Assembly: GCA_012932295.1 (NCBI GenBank)
Contig: JAAONU010000016.1
Span: 37,603,241-37,667,240 of the forward strand
Direction: 5' to 3'
Length of the DNA: 64,000 nt
From: Cyclina sinensis
Lineage: Eukaryota > Mollusca > Bivalvia > Venerida > Veneridae
In this document: positions 42,967 to 57,400 of the stretch, in pieces
Layout of the letters: each line of letters opens with the position of its first letter
Position numbering within the stretch: position 1 is the stretch's first letter
Translations under genes and position numbers: made by a program
Notes under the pieces: model-generated
What the model saw: the letters and a program-made list of their open reading frames with translations, nothing else
What the model was told of the DNA's origin: nothing
Database searches by the model: none

Positions 42967-43999
42967 CACAGAAGTGTTTCTTATATAGCCCTCTACTAAA
43001 ATTGGTTCTGTTCCATTGCACAAATGGCCACCAGAGCAAAAAAATAGAATTTTGTCAATATTTGGCTTCAAATGACATCTCATCACTAACCGCTCAGTCA
43101 TTTTCCATCAAACTTTACAGAAATATTGCTAATAATGCCCTGTTCAAATGTTGCTTAAACAGTTCTGCTATGTTGCTCATAATTGCCACAAAAGCTAAAA
43201 TAGAAAAAATTAAAAGACATCTTTTAAACTGCAAGGTCTTATTCCACCAAATTTCAAAGATATGTTCCTTATATAAACCTCAGTTAAAAAATTGCTCAAA
43301 CTGTTCCACTCTATTAATGGACTGAAAGGGTTAAAAATAGAAAAAAAATCAAATGACCTATTTTTGTAAACTGTAATGTATCTCTCCATCAAATTTCACT
43401 GAACTGTTCCTTATGTTGCCTGCTATCAAAATTGCTGAAATGGTGCCCTTCCGTTCCACAAAATGGCTAAAACAGATTTTCAACAACACCGTCCACAAAA
43501 ACCAATTTTCATCAAACTGTACAGAAATGTTTATGTGGCCCTTTTTCTAAAATTGCTAACACAGTTCTGGTCTGTTGCATGTAATAGACGGAAAAGCTAA
43601 AAATAGGAGGAAAAATCAAACTACTCATCCTCCTTAACCCCAAAATCATTTTACCATGTTCCACAAAAAAAAAATGTTTGTATTTCTCTTTTCTAAATGT
43701 TCTGCTCCATTTCCCTTAGGGACCACCGGAGCTAAAACCAAAAAATATACAAATGACATTTGCTCTAGAGCTGCAACATCTTTTTTCACCTAATTTCACA
43801 GGAATGTTGAAAATTACTGAAATGGTTCCGCTCATTTTTGAAACTAAGCACAATAAATTGTTGGTAGAGTTCAAATGAAGTCAGTTATCCTGTATAAATT
43901 ATGCTTGTGTATTCTGCGACGTATGACTTATTAACTGTAAAAAAAAAATATCAACAGTTAAGAAATTAGCATTGAGAGCGCACAAATTCCCTAGTAAAC

Positions 44000-45285
44000 G
44001 AGAGATGTCAGAATGACATGTATGGCCCCCTCATCCTGGAAATTTAAAGCCAAGTTGTTAAGCAGGAACAGTTTTCAAATTCAATGTGACCTTGACCTTT
44101 GACCTACTGAACTTAAAAACGGGATTCTACTCAATAAGGGAACCATACTATGAAGTTGAAGGCTTTAGGTCAAATGAAACTCAATTTATTGAGCGGATAC
44201 GGTTTTTAATTCAAGGTGACCTCGACCTTTGACCTACTGACCTGGAAAAAACAATATTCTCACTAAGGGCAACCATCCAAGGAAGTTTGAAGTCTTTTGA
44301 GTTAAATAATACTTGAGTTATTGAGCAGAAACCATTTTCAAATTCAAGATAACCTCGGCCTTTGACCTACTGACCTGGAAAACAATATTCTCACTAAGAG
44401 CAGCCATCTGACGTTGTTTGAAGTCTTTGAGTTAAATAGTACTTTAGTTATTGAACAGAAACCATTTTCGACATTTGACCTATTGAGACTCAAAACAATA
44501 GGGTCTTCTACTCAATAAAGGCAACCTGCCTTTAAAGTTTGAAGGTTTGGATCAAATGGTTTTCGAAATATTGAGTGGAAACCATTTTTAAATTCAAGGA
44601 GACCTTGACCTTTGACCTACTGACCCTTAATGAATAGGGATCTTCTACGCAATAATTAAGACCACTTCATTAAGTTTGAAGGTTCCAGATCAAATAGTCC
44701 TCGAGTTACTGAGCGCAAACGGTTTTCAAATTAAAGGTGAACGTGGCTGACTATGACCTACTGACCCCTAAAGCAATATATATCTTTTACTTTCAGGACA
44801 GCAACTCTCGTGCTTTTGTGGGTCAAATGGTAGTTTAGTTATTTAGTGGAAATGATTTTCAAATTGAACGTGACCTTGACTTTAGACGTACTGAACTCAC
44901 AAACAATATGGGTCTCTACTTTATGGGCAGGCTTTTACCATATGAAGTTTAAGGCTGTGTGTCAAATGGTACTCTAGTTATCGAGTGGAAACCACTTTCA
45001 AATGGACGGAGATAATAACCTTCACTTTTGACCTACTTATTGAAAAAACAGTAGGATTCTTACACATTAAGAGCAACCACTCTGAAGTATGGAGTGTTAA
45101 GGTCAAATGGTACTCAAGTTATTGATCGAAAATGCTTTTCAAATTCAAGGTGATAGTGACCTTGACCTTTGACCTACCGATCCAAAAAACAATAGGGGTC
45201 TTTTTCTTAATAAGGACAACCACCCTATGATATTTGAAGGGTGTAGCTCAAATGGTACACGAGTTATTGAACGGAAACGATGTGG
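44000..45285 (+). repeat. TGACCTTTGACC tandem family, locus 3
   Basis: Nine or ten copies of a 120-140 bp unit with 'gaccttgacctttgacctactgacc', 'aacaatagggtcttctactc', 'gggcaaccat', 'gaagtttgaagg' and 'gttattgagcggaaaccattttcaaattcaag'. Exact or near TGACCTTTGACCT cores lie near 44093, 44222, 44606 and 45172. It ends a few hundred bases before the macrosatellite begins. Confidence 0.8.
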
Positions 45286-46114
45286 TCTATCGATCGACGT
45301 ACATCTGCAAAACAGTATACCTCCTCTTCTTCGAAAGGAGAAAAGAAAAGAAGTTCAGTGGTATAATTATATATGTCGTAATTTACACTAAGAAGACGTT
45401 CCACGTGGATTTTTGAAATGGGACTACCTACTGATTTGCAGAGACAAATACTAATTTCAGAACTAAACTCATACGGCAATTATATGACATTTGGGAATTT
45501 TATGACTTGTTAAAACATTATTTAGCTGTTTTTTTTTTTACAAATAGAATGGCTCTGCGTCAAATCAGCTGTCCACGAAGCTCATCTGGTTACTTCACAC
45601 CGGTACTTAATGCGTCTTCAGTAGCGCGAACAGGCTCAGTGGTTAAGATTATATCAAAGAAGGGCGATTACTGTAGTTACAAATTATTTGTACTCGTTAT
45701 TTCCCTTGTTAGAAAAAAACCAAAAACAAAAACAACAAAAAAAAAAAAAACAAGCTTCTCACAACTGAGTCAGGCCGCACGTCTGATAAAATAAAATACA
45801 TTGATTTCACTTAAGTTTTAAAAAATGGGCTGTATAGTGTGATGATATTGTATAGTGTGATGATAAAAATAGGAAAAGATAAAGATTTCTTTCATAAAAA
45901 CTCATTTCTTTCTACTGTTGTTTGATAGAAGAAAGCTCTTCCTCTGGAAATTCGAATTTTTACATATTAAATATTTTAGAAGAAACAGAACCTGAGTACC
46001 ACAATATTACTGTACTGTAACACGAAAACTTCAAATATTTTACACATGACTTCGAAGTAAATATAATCCGGCATTTAAGGAATATTTCACAAACAGCTTT
46101 GTGTAGATGAAGAT

Positions 46115-46165
46115 TTCTGCAAAAAAAAATAAATAAATAAATAAATAAAATAAATGAAAAAAAAT
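46115..46165. repeat. (AAAT)n microsatellite
   Basis: About eight AAAT-type repeats within the first, degenerate macrosatellite unit. Confidence 0.8.
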
Positions 46166-47812
46166 ACAAAATAAAAGTAAGGCTTGCATGTCTAGATCCA
46201 TATTTTTGTTGTTAAACTATTTATGTAATGAAACTAAGTAGAGTCCAATAAAGAAAAGAATTTATAAGACAGTTTGTCTTTCATCTTTATCCTTTGCCGT
46301 GTGGAGTTGTATTTGTACTTGTCTGGTTTTTGTTTATGTACATTCTCGGAATAAACAATGTTTAAACTAAGATTTTGTTTTTCAATTCCAGCCCTCCTTT
46401 GTGTTTAACAGTTATCTATCAAAATGAATAATACGACAGTTTTCAGTGGTTTGACCACCTTTCAGGGAAGAAGCAGTAGCGTATTAGCTGGAGTCATTAT
46501 GTTTTTTTGGTTGTTTTTCATTCTTTCTTCATTAAATGCAAAAATATTCATTTGACAGGAGTTCCATTGATAAGACTGAATAAGTTATGTTGTATGAATT
46601 TTACATGTGTGTTCTACGACGTGTTTTATTAACAGTAAGAAAAATTAAATACAGGAACAGTAAAAAATGTGCAAAAAATCTCTTATCAATTACGAAAATA
46701 AGAAGAAGTTCTGACGAACACTGAAGTTGTTTACAGAAAAGTTAAAATGCATGTTGTTGTGAATGACCACCCATAGCGAGATTCGAACGCAGGCTATCCT
46801 GCATGGTAAGCCAATGCTCTAGCCACAGAGCTAAAGTCTCTCGATTTCCTTTCGATTGTCAGAGGTTGTATTTATACAATTATAGGCCGATGTGCACTGA
46901 ACCATAACATACATTGGGCTACATCAAAATAGCTGTCCATGAAGCTCATCTGGTACTGGTTTGAATTAAAATTGCTTCACATAAATTTAATGGTAATTTT
47001 TATCAGTAGCGCGAACTGGCTAAAACCGGTTTATCTCTTTTTTAAAGATTATTTTAAAGAAGGGAGATAAATGTAGTTTCAGATTATTTGTACTCATTAT
47101 TTCCCTTTTCAGAAAAAAATATCTAAAACAAGAGCTTCTCATGACCGAGTCAGGCCGCACGTCTGATAAAATAAAATACTTTAGTCACTTTATGTCACTT
47201 TAGTTTAAAAAAAGACACACAACGGACTGTATAGTGTGATGATATTGTATAGTGTGATGATAAACATAGGAAAAGATGAAGATTTCTTCCATAAAAACTC
47301 ATTTCTTTCTACCGCTGTTCGATGGAAGAATGCTCTCCCTCTGGAAATTCGATATTCACATATTAATTATTTTAAAAGGAACAGAACCTTAGTTCCACAA
47401 TATTACTGTACTGGAACAAGAAAACATCATATATTACACACGCAAGATCGAAGAAAGTGTAGTTCTGCATTTAAGGAATATTTTACCAACAGATTTGAGC
47501 ATATGTAGACATATGGTGACTGATTAATATTTCCCTTTTGAATGTACATTTTTTTAAAGTATTTGTTAATTTTTTTTTGATAAGCTGCCAAATTTGTAGC
47601 TTATGAAACTAAGTGAAATCCAATAAGGAGAAGAATTTATAAGACAGTTTGTCTTTCATCCTTATCATTTGCCGTGTGGAGCTGTATTTGTACTTGTCTG
47701 GTTTTTGTTTATGTACATTTTCGGAATAAACAATGTTAAACTATGAATATGTTTTTGATTTCAATTACAGCCCTCCTTTGTGTTTAATAGTTAACTATCA
47801 AAGTGAAGCCGC

Positions 47813-48446
47813 CCCGGGGGGGGTACTTGAAAAAATTTTGGCGGGGGGGTTCAGATAGAGGTCTTGAACCCCGACCCCATTGTAGACTACTTTTTCCTGA
47901 ATATGCAACCCCATTGTAGACTTTTTAGGCATCTTTGAAACCCCATTATAGACCGACATGCAAAATCATACACCCCTTTTTCAGGTGTTTATACATTTAT
48001 ATCATAAAATTTTAAGACAGTATGAAGCATAATTTTATTTTAACAAGATAAATTAAGACGTAAACTCAATGACAGTCCTTGCTCTCAATGACCGCCTTTC
48101 ACTACTTTCTGGTCTGGGTGGTGCAGATGTTATTCCCTGCTGTGCAATACTTAGAGATTGTGATAAGGGATGTAATTTATATAATAATTATGAGAGCTCT
48201 TAAATGAAAGGGTACTGTTATAATCCAATAAAGATGCTGACCTGCTATGATTAAGATTCATTTACAACCCCATGGTAGAATTATCTTTGCTAATTATAAC
48301 CCCATTAGAGACTAGATTTTACAGACCCCTTCAGAGACATAGTAAAAATGACATACCCCATTGTAGACAAAAATATGAAAAAAGTACCCCCGTTTGTCAG
48401 AACCTCCCCACCACCCAATATATAGTGAGTGCCCCCCCCCCCCGGG
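47813..48446. mobile_element. G/C-run-terminated non-autonomous transposon in macrosatellite unit 2
   Basis: Ends CCCGGGGGGGG (left) and, in reverse, CCCGGG followed by a longer G run (right). The flanks are the identical GAAGCCGC at 47805-47812 and 48447-48454, an 8-bp target duplication. Other units carry a single intact 'aagtgaagccgcagcg' here, which confirms the empty site. Inside, 'accccattgtagac' and close variants recur about six times in one orientation toward both ends. No transposase. The 8-bp duplication suggests hAT or a similar group. Confidence 0.88.
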
Positions 48447-51400
48447 GAAGCCGCAGCGTGTTAGTGGAACCTTTTTGTTTTCAATTACAGCCCTCCTTTG
48501 TGTTTAATAGTTAACTATCAAAGTGAATAATACGACAATTTTCAGTGTTTTTGACTACCTTTCAGAGAAGAAGCCGCAGCGTGTTAGTGGAACCTTTCAT
48601 CTGGAGTCATTATTTTTGTTGTTGTTTTTCATTCATTCATTCATTCTTCTTTAAATACAAAAATATTCATTTGACAGGATTTCCATTGATAAGACTAAGT
48701 AAGTTATGTTGTATGAATTATACATGTGTGTTCTGCAACGTGTTTTATTAACAGTAAGAAAAATTAAATACAGGAACAGTAAAAAATGTGCAAAAATCTC
48801 TAATCAATTACGAAAATAAGAAGAAGTTCTGACGAACACTGGAGTTGTTAACAGAAAATTAAAATGCATGTTGATGTGAATGACCACCCATAGCGAGATT
48901 CGAACTCAGGCTTTCCCGCATGGTAAGCCAACGCTTTAACCACTGAACAAAAGGTTCGATTTACAATCGATAGTTGACGGTTGTATTTATACAATTATAG
49001 GTCGATGTGCACTGAACCATTACACACATCGTGCTACTAAATAGCTGTTCCTGAAGCTCATCTGGTACTGGTTTGAATTAAAATTGCTTCACATACATTT
49101 AATGGTATTTTTTATCAGTAGCGCGAACTGGCTAAAACCGGTTTATCTCTTTTTTAAAGATTATTTTAAAGAAGGGAGATAAATGTAGTTTCAGATTATT
49201 TGTACTCATTATTTCCCTTTTTAGAAAAAATATCTAAAACAAGAGCTTCTCACGACCGAGTCAGGCCGCACGTCTGATAAAATAAAATACATGGATGTCA
49301 CTTTAGTTTTAAAAAAAAACACACAACGGGCTGTATAGTGTGATGCTATTAAATAGTGTGATTATAAAAATAGGAAAAGATGAAGATTTCTTCCATAAAA
49401 GCTCATTTCTTTCTACCGCTGTTCGATGGAAGAATGCTCTCCCTCTGGAAATTCGATATTCACATATTAGTTATTTTAAAAGAAACAGAACCTTAGTTCC
49501 ACAATATAACTGTACTGGAACAAGAAAACATCATATATTACACACGCAAGATCGAAGAAAGTGTAGTTCTGCATTTAAGGAATATTTTACCAACAGATTT
49601 GAGCATATGTAGACATATGGTGACTGATTACTTTTTCCCTTTTGAATGTACATTTTTTGAAAGTATTTGTAAAACTTTTTTTGATAAGCTGCCAAAATTG
49701 TAGCTTATGAAACTAGTGAAGTCCAATAAGGAGAAGAATTCATAAGACTGTTTGTCTTTCATCCTTATCCTTTGCCGTGTGGAGTTGTATTTGTACTTGT
49801 CTGGTTTTTGTTTATGTACATTATCGGAATAAACAATGTTAAACTAAGAATATGTTTTTGTTTTCAATTACAGCCCTCCTTTGTGTTTAATAGTTAACTA
49901 TCAAAGTGAATAATACGACAATTTTCAGTGTTTTTGACTACCTTTCAGAGAAGAAGCCGCAGCGTGTTAGTGGAACCTTTCATCTGGAGTCATTATTTTT
50001 GTTGTTGTTTTTCATTCATTCATTCATTCTTCTTTAAATACAAAAATATTCATTTGACAGGATTTCCATTGATAAGACTAAGTAAGTTATGTTGTATGAA
50101 TTATACATGTGTGTTCTGCAACGTGTTTTATTAACAGTAAGAAAAATTAAATACAGGAACAGTAAAAAATGTGCAAAAATCTCTAATCAATTACGAAAAT
50201 AAGAAGAAGTTCTGACGAACACTGGAGTTGTTAACAGAAAATTAAAATGCATGTTGATGTGAATGACCACCCATAGCGAGATTCGAACTCAGGCTTTCCC
50301 GCATGGTAAGCCAACGCTTTAACCACTGAACTAAAGGTTCGATTTACAATCGATAGTTGACGGTTGTATTTATACAATTATAGGTCGATGTGCACTGAAC
50401 CATTACACACATCGTGCTACTAAATAGCTGTTCCTGAAGCTCATCTGGTACTGATTTGAATTAAAATTGCTTCACATACATTTAATGGTAATTTTTATCA
50501 GTAGCGCGAACTGGCTAAAACCGGTTTATCTCTTTTTTAAAGATTATTTTAAAGAAGGGAGATAAATGTAGTTTCAGATTATTTGTACTCATAATTTCCC
50601 TTTTCAGAAAAAATATCTAAAACAAGAGCTTCTCACGACCGAGTCAGGCCGCACGTCTGATAAAATAAAATATACTGATATCACTTTAGTTTTTAAAAGA
50701 AACACGATATACCGTATAGTGTGATGATATTGTAAAATGTAATGATAAACTAAGGAAAAGATGAAGATTTCTTTCATAAAAACTCATTTCTTTCTACTGC
50801 TGTTCGATGAAAGAATGCTCTCCCTCTGGAAATTCGATATTCACATATTAATTATTTTAAAAGGAACAGAACCTTAGTTCCACAATATTACTGTACTGGA
50901 ACAAAAAACAAATAATACACATGCGACATCGAAGAAAGTGTAGACCTGCATTTAAGGAATATTTTACCAACAGTTTTGAGCATATGTAGACATATGGTGA
51001 CTGATTAATATTTCCCTTTTGAATGTACATTTTTTTAAAGTATTTGTTAATTTTTTTTTGATAAGCTGCCAAATTTGTAGCTTATGAAACTAAGTGAAAT
51101 CCAGTAAGGAGAAGAATTTATAAGACAGTTTGTCTTTCATCCTTATCATTTGCCGTGTGGAGTTGTATTTGTACTTGTCTGGTTTTTGTTTATGTACATT
51201 ATCGGAATAAACAATGTTAAACTATGAATATGTTTTTGATTTCAATTACAGCCCTCCTTTGTGTTTAATAGTTAACTATCAAAGTGAAGCCGCAGCGTGT
51301 TAGTGGAACCTTTCATCTGGAGTCATTATTTTTGTTGTTGTTTTTCATTCATTCATTCATTCTTCTTTAAATACAAAAATATTCATTTGGCAGGATTTCC

Positions 51401-54400
51401 ATTAATAAGACTAAGTAAGTTATGTTGTATGAATTATACATGTGTGTTCTACAACGTGTTTTATTAACAGTAAGAAAAATTAAATACAGGAACAGTAAAA
51501 AATGTGCAAAAATCTCTAATCAATTACGAAAATAAGAAGAAGTTCTGACGAACACTGAAGTTGTTAACAGAAAAATTAAAATGCTTGTTGATGTGAATGA
51601 CTACCCATAGCGAGATTCGAACTCAGGCTTTCCCGCATGGTAAGCCAACGCTTTAACCACTGAACTAAAGGTTCGATTTACAATCGATAGTTGACGGTTG
51701 TATTTATACAATTATAGGTCGATGTGCACTGAACCATTACACACATCGTGCTACTAAATAGCTGTTCCTGAAGCTCATCTGGTACTGGTTTGAATTAAAA
51801 TTGCTTCAAATACATTTAATGGTAATTTTTATCAGTAGCGCGAACTGGCTAAAACCGGTATATCTCTTTTTTAAAGATTTTTTTAGAGAAGGGAGATAAA
51901 TGTAGTTTCAGATTATTTGTACTCATTATTTCCCTTTTCAGAAAAAATATCTAAAACAAGAGCTTCTCACGACAGAGTCAGGCCGCACGTCTGATAAAAT
52001 AAAATATACTGATATCACTTTAGTTTTTAAAAGAAACACGATATACCGTATAGTGTGATGATATTGTAAAATGTAATGATAAACTAAGGAAAAGATGAAG
52101 ATTTCTTTCATAAAAACTCATTTCTTTCTACTGCTGTTCGATGAAAGAATGCTCTCCCTCTGGAAATTCGATATTCACATATTAATTATTTTAAAAGGAA
52201 CAGAACCTTAGTTCCACAATATTACTGTACTGGAACAAAAAACAAATAATACACACGCGACATCGAAGAAAGTGTAGACCTGCATTTAAGGAATATTTTA
52301 CCAACAGTTTTGAGCATATGTAGACATATGGTGACTGATTAATATTTCCCTTTTGAATGTACATTTTTTAAAGTATTTGTTAATTTTTTTTTTTGATAAG
52401 CTGCCAAATTTGTAGCTTATGAAACTAAGTGAAATCCAATAAGGAGAAGAATTTATAAGACAGTTTGTCTTTCATCGTTATCATTTGCCGTGCGGAGTTG
52501 TATTTGTACTTGTCTGGTTTTTGTTTATGTACATTATCGGAATAAACAATGTTAAACTATGAATATGTTTTTGATTTCAATTACAGCCCTCCTTTGTGTT
52601 TAATAGTTAACTATCAAAGTGAAGCCGCAGCGTGTTAGTGGAACCTTTCATCTGGAGTCATTATTTTTGTTGTTGTTTTTCATTCATTCATTCATTCTTC
52701 TTTAAATACAAAAATATTCATTTGGCAGGATTTCCATTAATAAGACTAAGTAAGTTATGTTGTATGAATTATACATGTGTGTTCTGCAACGTGTTTTATT
52801 AACAGTAAGAAAAATTAAATACAGAAACAGTATAAAATGTGCAAAAATCTCTGATCAATTACGAAAATAAGATGAAGTTCTGACGAACACTGAAGTTGTT
52901 AACAGAAAAACTAAAATGCATGTTGATGTTAATGACCACCCATAGCAAGATTCGAACTCAGGCTTTCCCGCATGGTAAGGCAACGCTCTAACCACTGAAC
53001 TAAAGGTTCGATTTACAACCGTTAGTCGACGGTTGTATTTATACAATTATAGGCCGATGTGCACTGAACCATAACACACATTGTGCTACATCAAAATCGC
53101 TGTCCATGAAGCTCATCTGGTACTGGTTTGAATTAAAATTGCTTCAAATACATTTAATGGTAATTTTTATCAGTAGCGCGAACTGGCTAAAACCGGTTTA
53201 TCTCTTTTTTAAAGATTATTTTAAAGAAGGGAGATAAATGTAGTTTCAGATTATTTGTACTCATTATTTCCCTTTTTAGAAAAAATATCTAAAACAAGAG
53301 CTTCTCACGACCGAGTCAGGCCGCACGTCTGATAAAATAAAATACATTGATGTCACTTTAGTTTAAAAAGAAAACACACAACGGGCTGTATAGTGTGATG
53401 CTATTGTATAGTGTGATTATAAAAATAGGAAAAGATGAAGATTTCTTCCAAAAAAGCTCATTTCTTTCTACCGCTGTTCGATGGAAGAATGCTCTCCCTC
53501 TGGAAATTCGATATTCACATATTAATTATTTAAAAAAAAACAGAACCTTAGTTCCACAATATTACTGTACTGGAACAAAAAACAAATAATACACACGCGA
53601 CATCGAAGAAAGTGTAGAGCTGCATTTAAGGAATATTTTACCAACAGTTTGAGCATATGTAGACATATGGTGACTGATTAATATTTCCCTTTTGAATGTA
53701 CATTTTTTTTTTAAGTATTTGTTAATTTTTTTTTGATAAGCTGCCAAATTTGTAGCTTATGAAACTAAGTGAAATCCAGTAAGGAGAAGAATTTATAAGA
53801 CAGTTTGTCTTTCATCCTTATCATTTGCCGTGTGGAGTTGTATTTGTACTTGTCTGGTTTCTGTTTATGTACATTATCGGAATAAACAATGTTAAACTAT
53901 GAATATGTTTTTGATTTCAATTACAGCCCTCCTTTGTGTTTAATAGTTAACTATCAAAGTGAAGCCGCAGCGTGTTAGTGGAACCTTTCATCTGGAGTCA
54001 TTATTTTTGTTGTTGTTTTTCATTCATTCATTCATTCTTCTTTAAATACAAAAATATTCATTTGGCAGGATTTCCATTAATAAGACTAAGTAAGTTATGT
54101 TGTATGAATTATACATGTGTGTTCTACAACGTGTTTTATTAACAGTAAGAAAAATTAAATACAGGAACAGTAAAAAATATGCAAAAATCTCTGATCAATT
54201 ACGAAAATAAGAAGAAGTTCTGACGAACACTGAAGTTGTTAACAGAAAAATTAAAATGCATGTTGATGTGAATGACCACCCATAGCGAGATTCGAACTCA
54301 GGCTTTCCCGCATGGTAAGGCAACGCTCTAACCACTGAACTAAAGGTTCGATTTACAACCATTAGTCGACGGTTGTATTTATACAATTATAGGCCGATGT

Positions 54401-57400
54401 GCATTGAACCATAACACACATTGTGCTACATCAAAATAGCTGTCCATGAAGCTCATCTGGTACTGGTTTGAATTAAAATTGCTTCAAATACATTTAATGG
54501 TAATTTTTATCAGTAGCGAGAGCTGGCTTAAACCGGTTTATCTCTTTTTTAAAGATTATTTTAAAGAAGGGAGATAAATGTAGTTTCAGATTATTTGTAC
54601 TCATTATTTCCCTTTTTAGAAAAAATATCTAAAACAAGAGCTTCTCACGACCGAGTCAGGCCGCACGTCTGATAAAATAAAATACATTGATGTCACTTTA
54701 GTTTAAAAAAAAAACACACAACGGGCTGTATAGTGTGATGCTATTGTATAGTGTGATTATAAAAATAGGAAAAGATGAAGATTTCTTCCATAAAAGCTCA
54801 TTTCTTTCTACCGCTGTTCGATGGAAGAATGCTCTCCCTCTGGAAATTCGATATTCACATATTAGTTATTTTAAAAGAAACAGAACCTTAGTTCCACAAT
54901 ATTACTGTACTGGAACAAGAAAACATCATATATTACACACGCAAGATCGAAGAAAGTGTAGTTCTGCATTTAAGGAATATTTTACCAACAGATTTGAGCA
55001 TATGTAGACATATGGTGACTGATTACTTTTTCCCTTTTGAATGTACATTTTTTGAAAGTATTTGTAAAACTTTTTTTGATAAGCTGCCAAAATTGTAGCT
55101 TATGAAACTAAGTGAAGACCAATAAGGAGAAGAATTCATAAGACTGTTTGTCTTTCATCCTTATCCTTTGCCGTGTGGAGTTGTATTTGTACTTGTCTGG
55201 TTTTTGTTTATGTACATTATCGGAATAAACAATGTTAAACTAAGAATATGTTTTTGTTTTCAATTACAGCCCTCTTTTGTGTTTAATAGTTAACTATCAA
55301 AGTAAATAATACGACAATTTTCAGTGTTTTTGACCACCTTTCAGAGAAGAAGCCGCAGCGTGTTAGTGGAACCTTTCATCTGGAGTCATTATTTTTGTTG
55401 TTGTTTTTCATTCATTCATTCATTCTTCTTTAAATACAAAAATATTCATTTGACAGGATTTCCATTGATAAGACAAAGTAAGTTATGTTGTATGAATTAT
55501 ACATGTGTGTTCTGCAACGTGTTTTATTAACAGTAAGAAAAATTAAATACAGGAACAGTAAAAAATGTGCAAAAATCTCTAATCAATTACGAAAATAAGA
55601 AGAGGTTCTGACGAACACTGAAGTTGTTAACAGAAAAATTAAAATGCATGTTGATGTGAATGACCACCCATAGCGAGATTCGAACTCAGGCTTTCCCGCA
55701 TGGTAAGCCAACGCTTTAACCACTGAACTAAAGGTTCGATTTACAATCGATAGTTGACGGTTGTATTTATACAATTATAGGCCGATGTGCACTGAACCAT
55801 AACACACATTGTGCTACATCAAAATAGCTGTCCATGAAGCTCATCTGGTACTGGTTTGAATTAAAATTGCTTCAAATACATTTAATGGTAATTTTTATCA
55901 GTAGCGCGAACTGGCTAAAACCGGTTTATCTCTTTTTTAAAGATTATTTTAAAGAAGGGAGATAAATGTAGTTTCAGATTATTTGTACTCATTATTTCCC
56001 TTTTTAGAAAAAATATCTAAAACAAGAGCTTCTCACGACCGAGTCAGGCCGCACGTCTGATAAAATAAAATACATTGATGTCACTTTAGTTTAAAAAGAA
56101 AACACACAACGGGCTGTATAGTGTGATGCTATTGTATAGTGTGATTATAAAAATAGGAAAAGATGAAGATTTCTTCCAAAAAAGCTCATTTCTTTCTACC
56201 GCTGTTCGATGGAAGAATGCTCTCCCTCTGGAAATTCGATATTCACATATTAATTATTTTAAAAGAAACAGAACCTTAGTTCCACAATATTACTGTACTG
56301 GAACAAAAAACAAAAAATACACACGCGACATCGAAGAAAGTGTAGACCTGCATTTAAGGAATATTTTACCAACAGTTTTGAGCATATGTAGACATATGGT
56401 GACTGATTAATATTTCCCTTTTGAATGTACATTTTTTTTTAAGTATTTGTTAATTTTTTTTTGATAAGCTGCCAAATTTGTAGCTTATGAAACTAAGTGA
56501 AATCCAATAAGGAGAAGAATTTATAAGACAGTTTGTCTTTCATCCTTATCATTTGCCGTGTGGAGTTGTATTTGTACTTGTCTGGTTTCTGTTTATGTAC
56601 ATTATCGGAATAAACAATGTTAAACTATGAATATGTTTTTGATTTCAATTACAGCCCTCCTTTGTGTTTAATAGTTAACTATCAAAGTGAAGCCGCAGCG
56701 TGTTAGTGGAACCTTTCATCTGGAGTCATTATTTTTGTTGTTGTTTTTCATTCATTCATTCATTCTTCTTTAAATACAAAAATATTCATTTGACAGGATT
56801 TCCATTGATAAGACAAAGTAAGTTATGTTGTATGAATTATACATGTGTGTTCTGCAACGTGTTTTATTAACAGTAAGAAAAATTAAATACAGAAACAGTA
56901 AAAAATATGCAAAAATCTCTGATCAATTACGAAAATAAGAAGAAGTTCTGACGAACACTGAAGTTGTTAACAGAAAAATTAAAATGCATGTTGATGTGAA
57001 TGACCACCCATAGCGAGATTCGAACTCAGGCTTTCCCGCATGGTAAGGCAACGCTCTAACCACTGAACTAAAGGTTCGATTTACAATCGATAGTCGACGG
57101 TTGTATTTATACAATTATAGGCCGATGTGCACTGAACCATAACACACATTGTGCTACATCAAAATAGCTGTCCATGAAGCTCATCTGGTACTGGTTTGAA
57201 TTAAAATTGCTTCAAATACATTTAATGGTAATTTTTATCAGTAGCGCGAACTGGCTAAAACCGGTTTATCTCTTTTTTAAAGATTATTTTAAAGAAGGGA
57301 GATAAATGTAGTTTCAGATTATTTGTACTCATTATTTCCCTTTTTAGAAAAAATATCTAAAACAAGAGCTTCTCACGACCGAGTCAGGCCGCACGTCTGA

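Larger units (their letters stand above)
41994..43870 (+). mobile_element. CTCACCTG-family element, internally repeated and interrupted by two insertions
   Basis: Starts 'agctcacctaaacaatatgtgcc'. It is interrupted at 42045-42511 by another element and at about 42693-42966 by a SINE. The body (42512-43870) repeats 'ccaccaaatttcacagaaatgttccttat...ctgctccattgcacaaaggg..ctaaaaatag' every 130-150 bp, as in the 38789-39373 copy. A clear 3' hairpin terminus was not found, so the right limit is approximate. Confidence 0.65.

Noticed and set aside
47800..48460. G and C runs at 47812-47850 and 48431-48447 as sequencing artefacts
   Set aside because: They form matching element ends flanked by an exact 8-bp duplication, and the empty site exists in sister units.
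54195..54386. 63-codon minus-strand ORF recurring in the macrosatellite (VVRALPYHAGKPEFESRYGW)
   Set aside because: This peptide is simply the translation of the tRNA-like sequence and its flanks.
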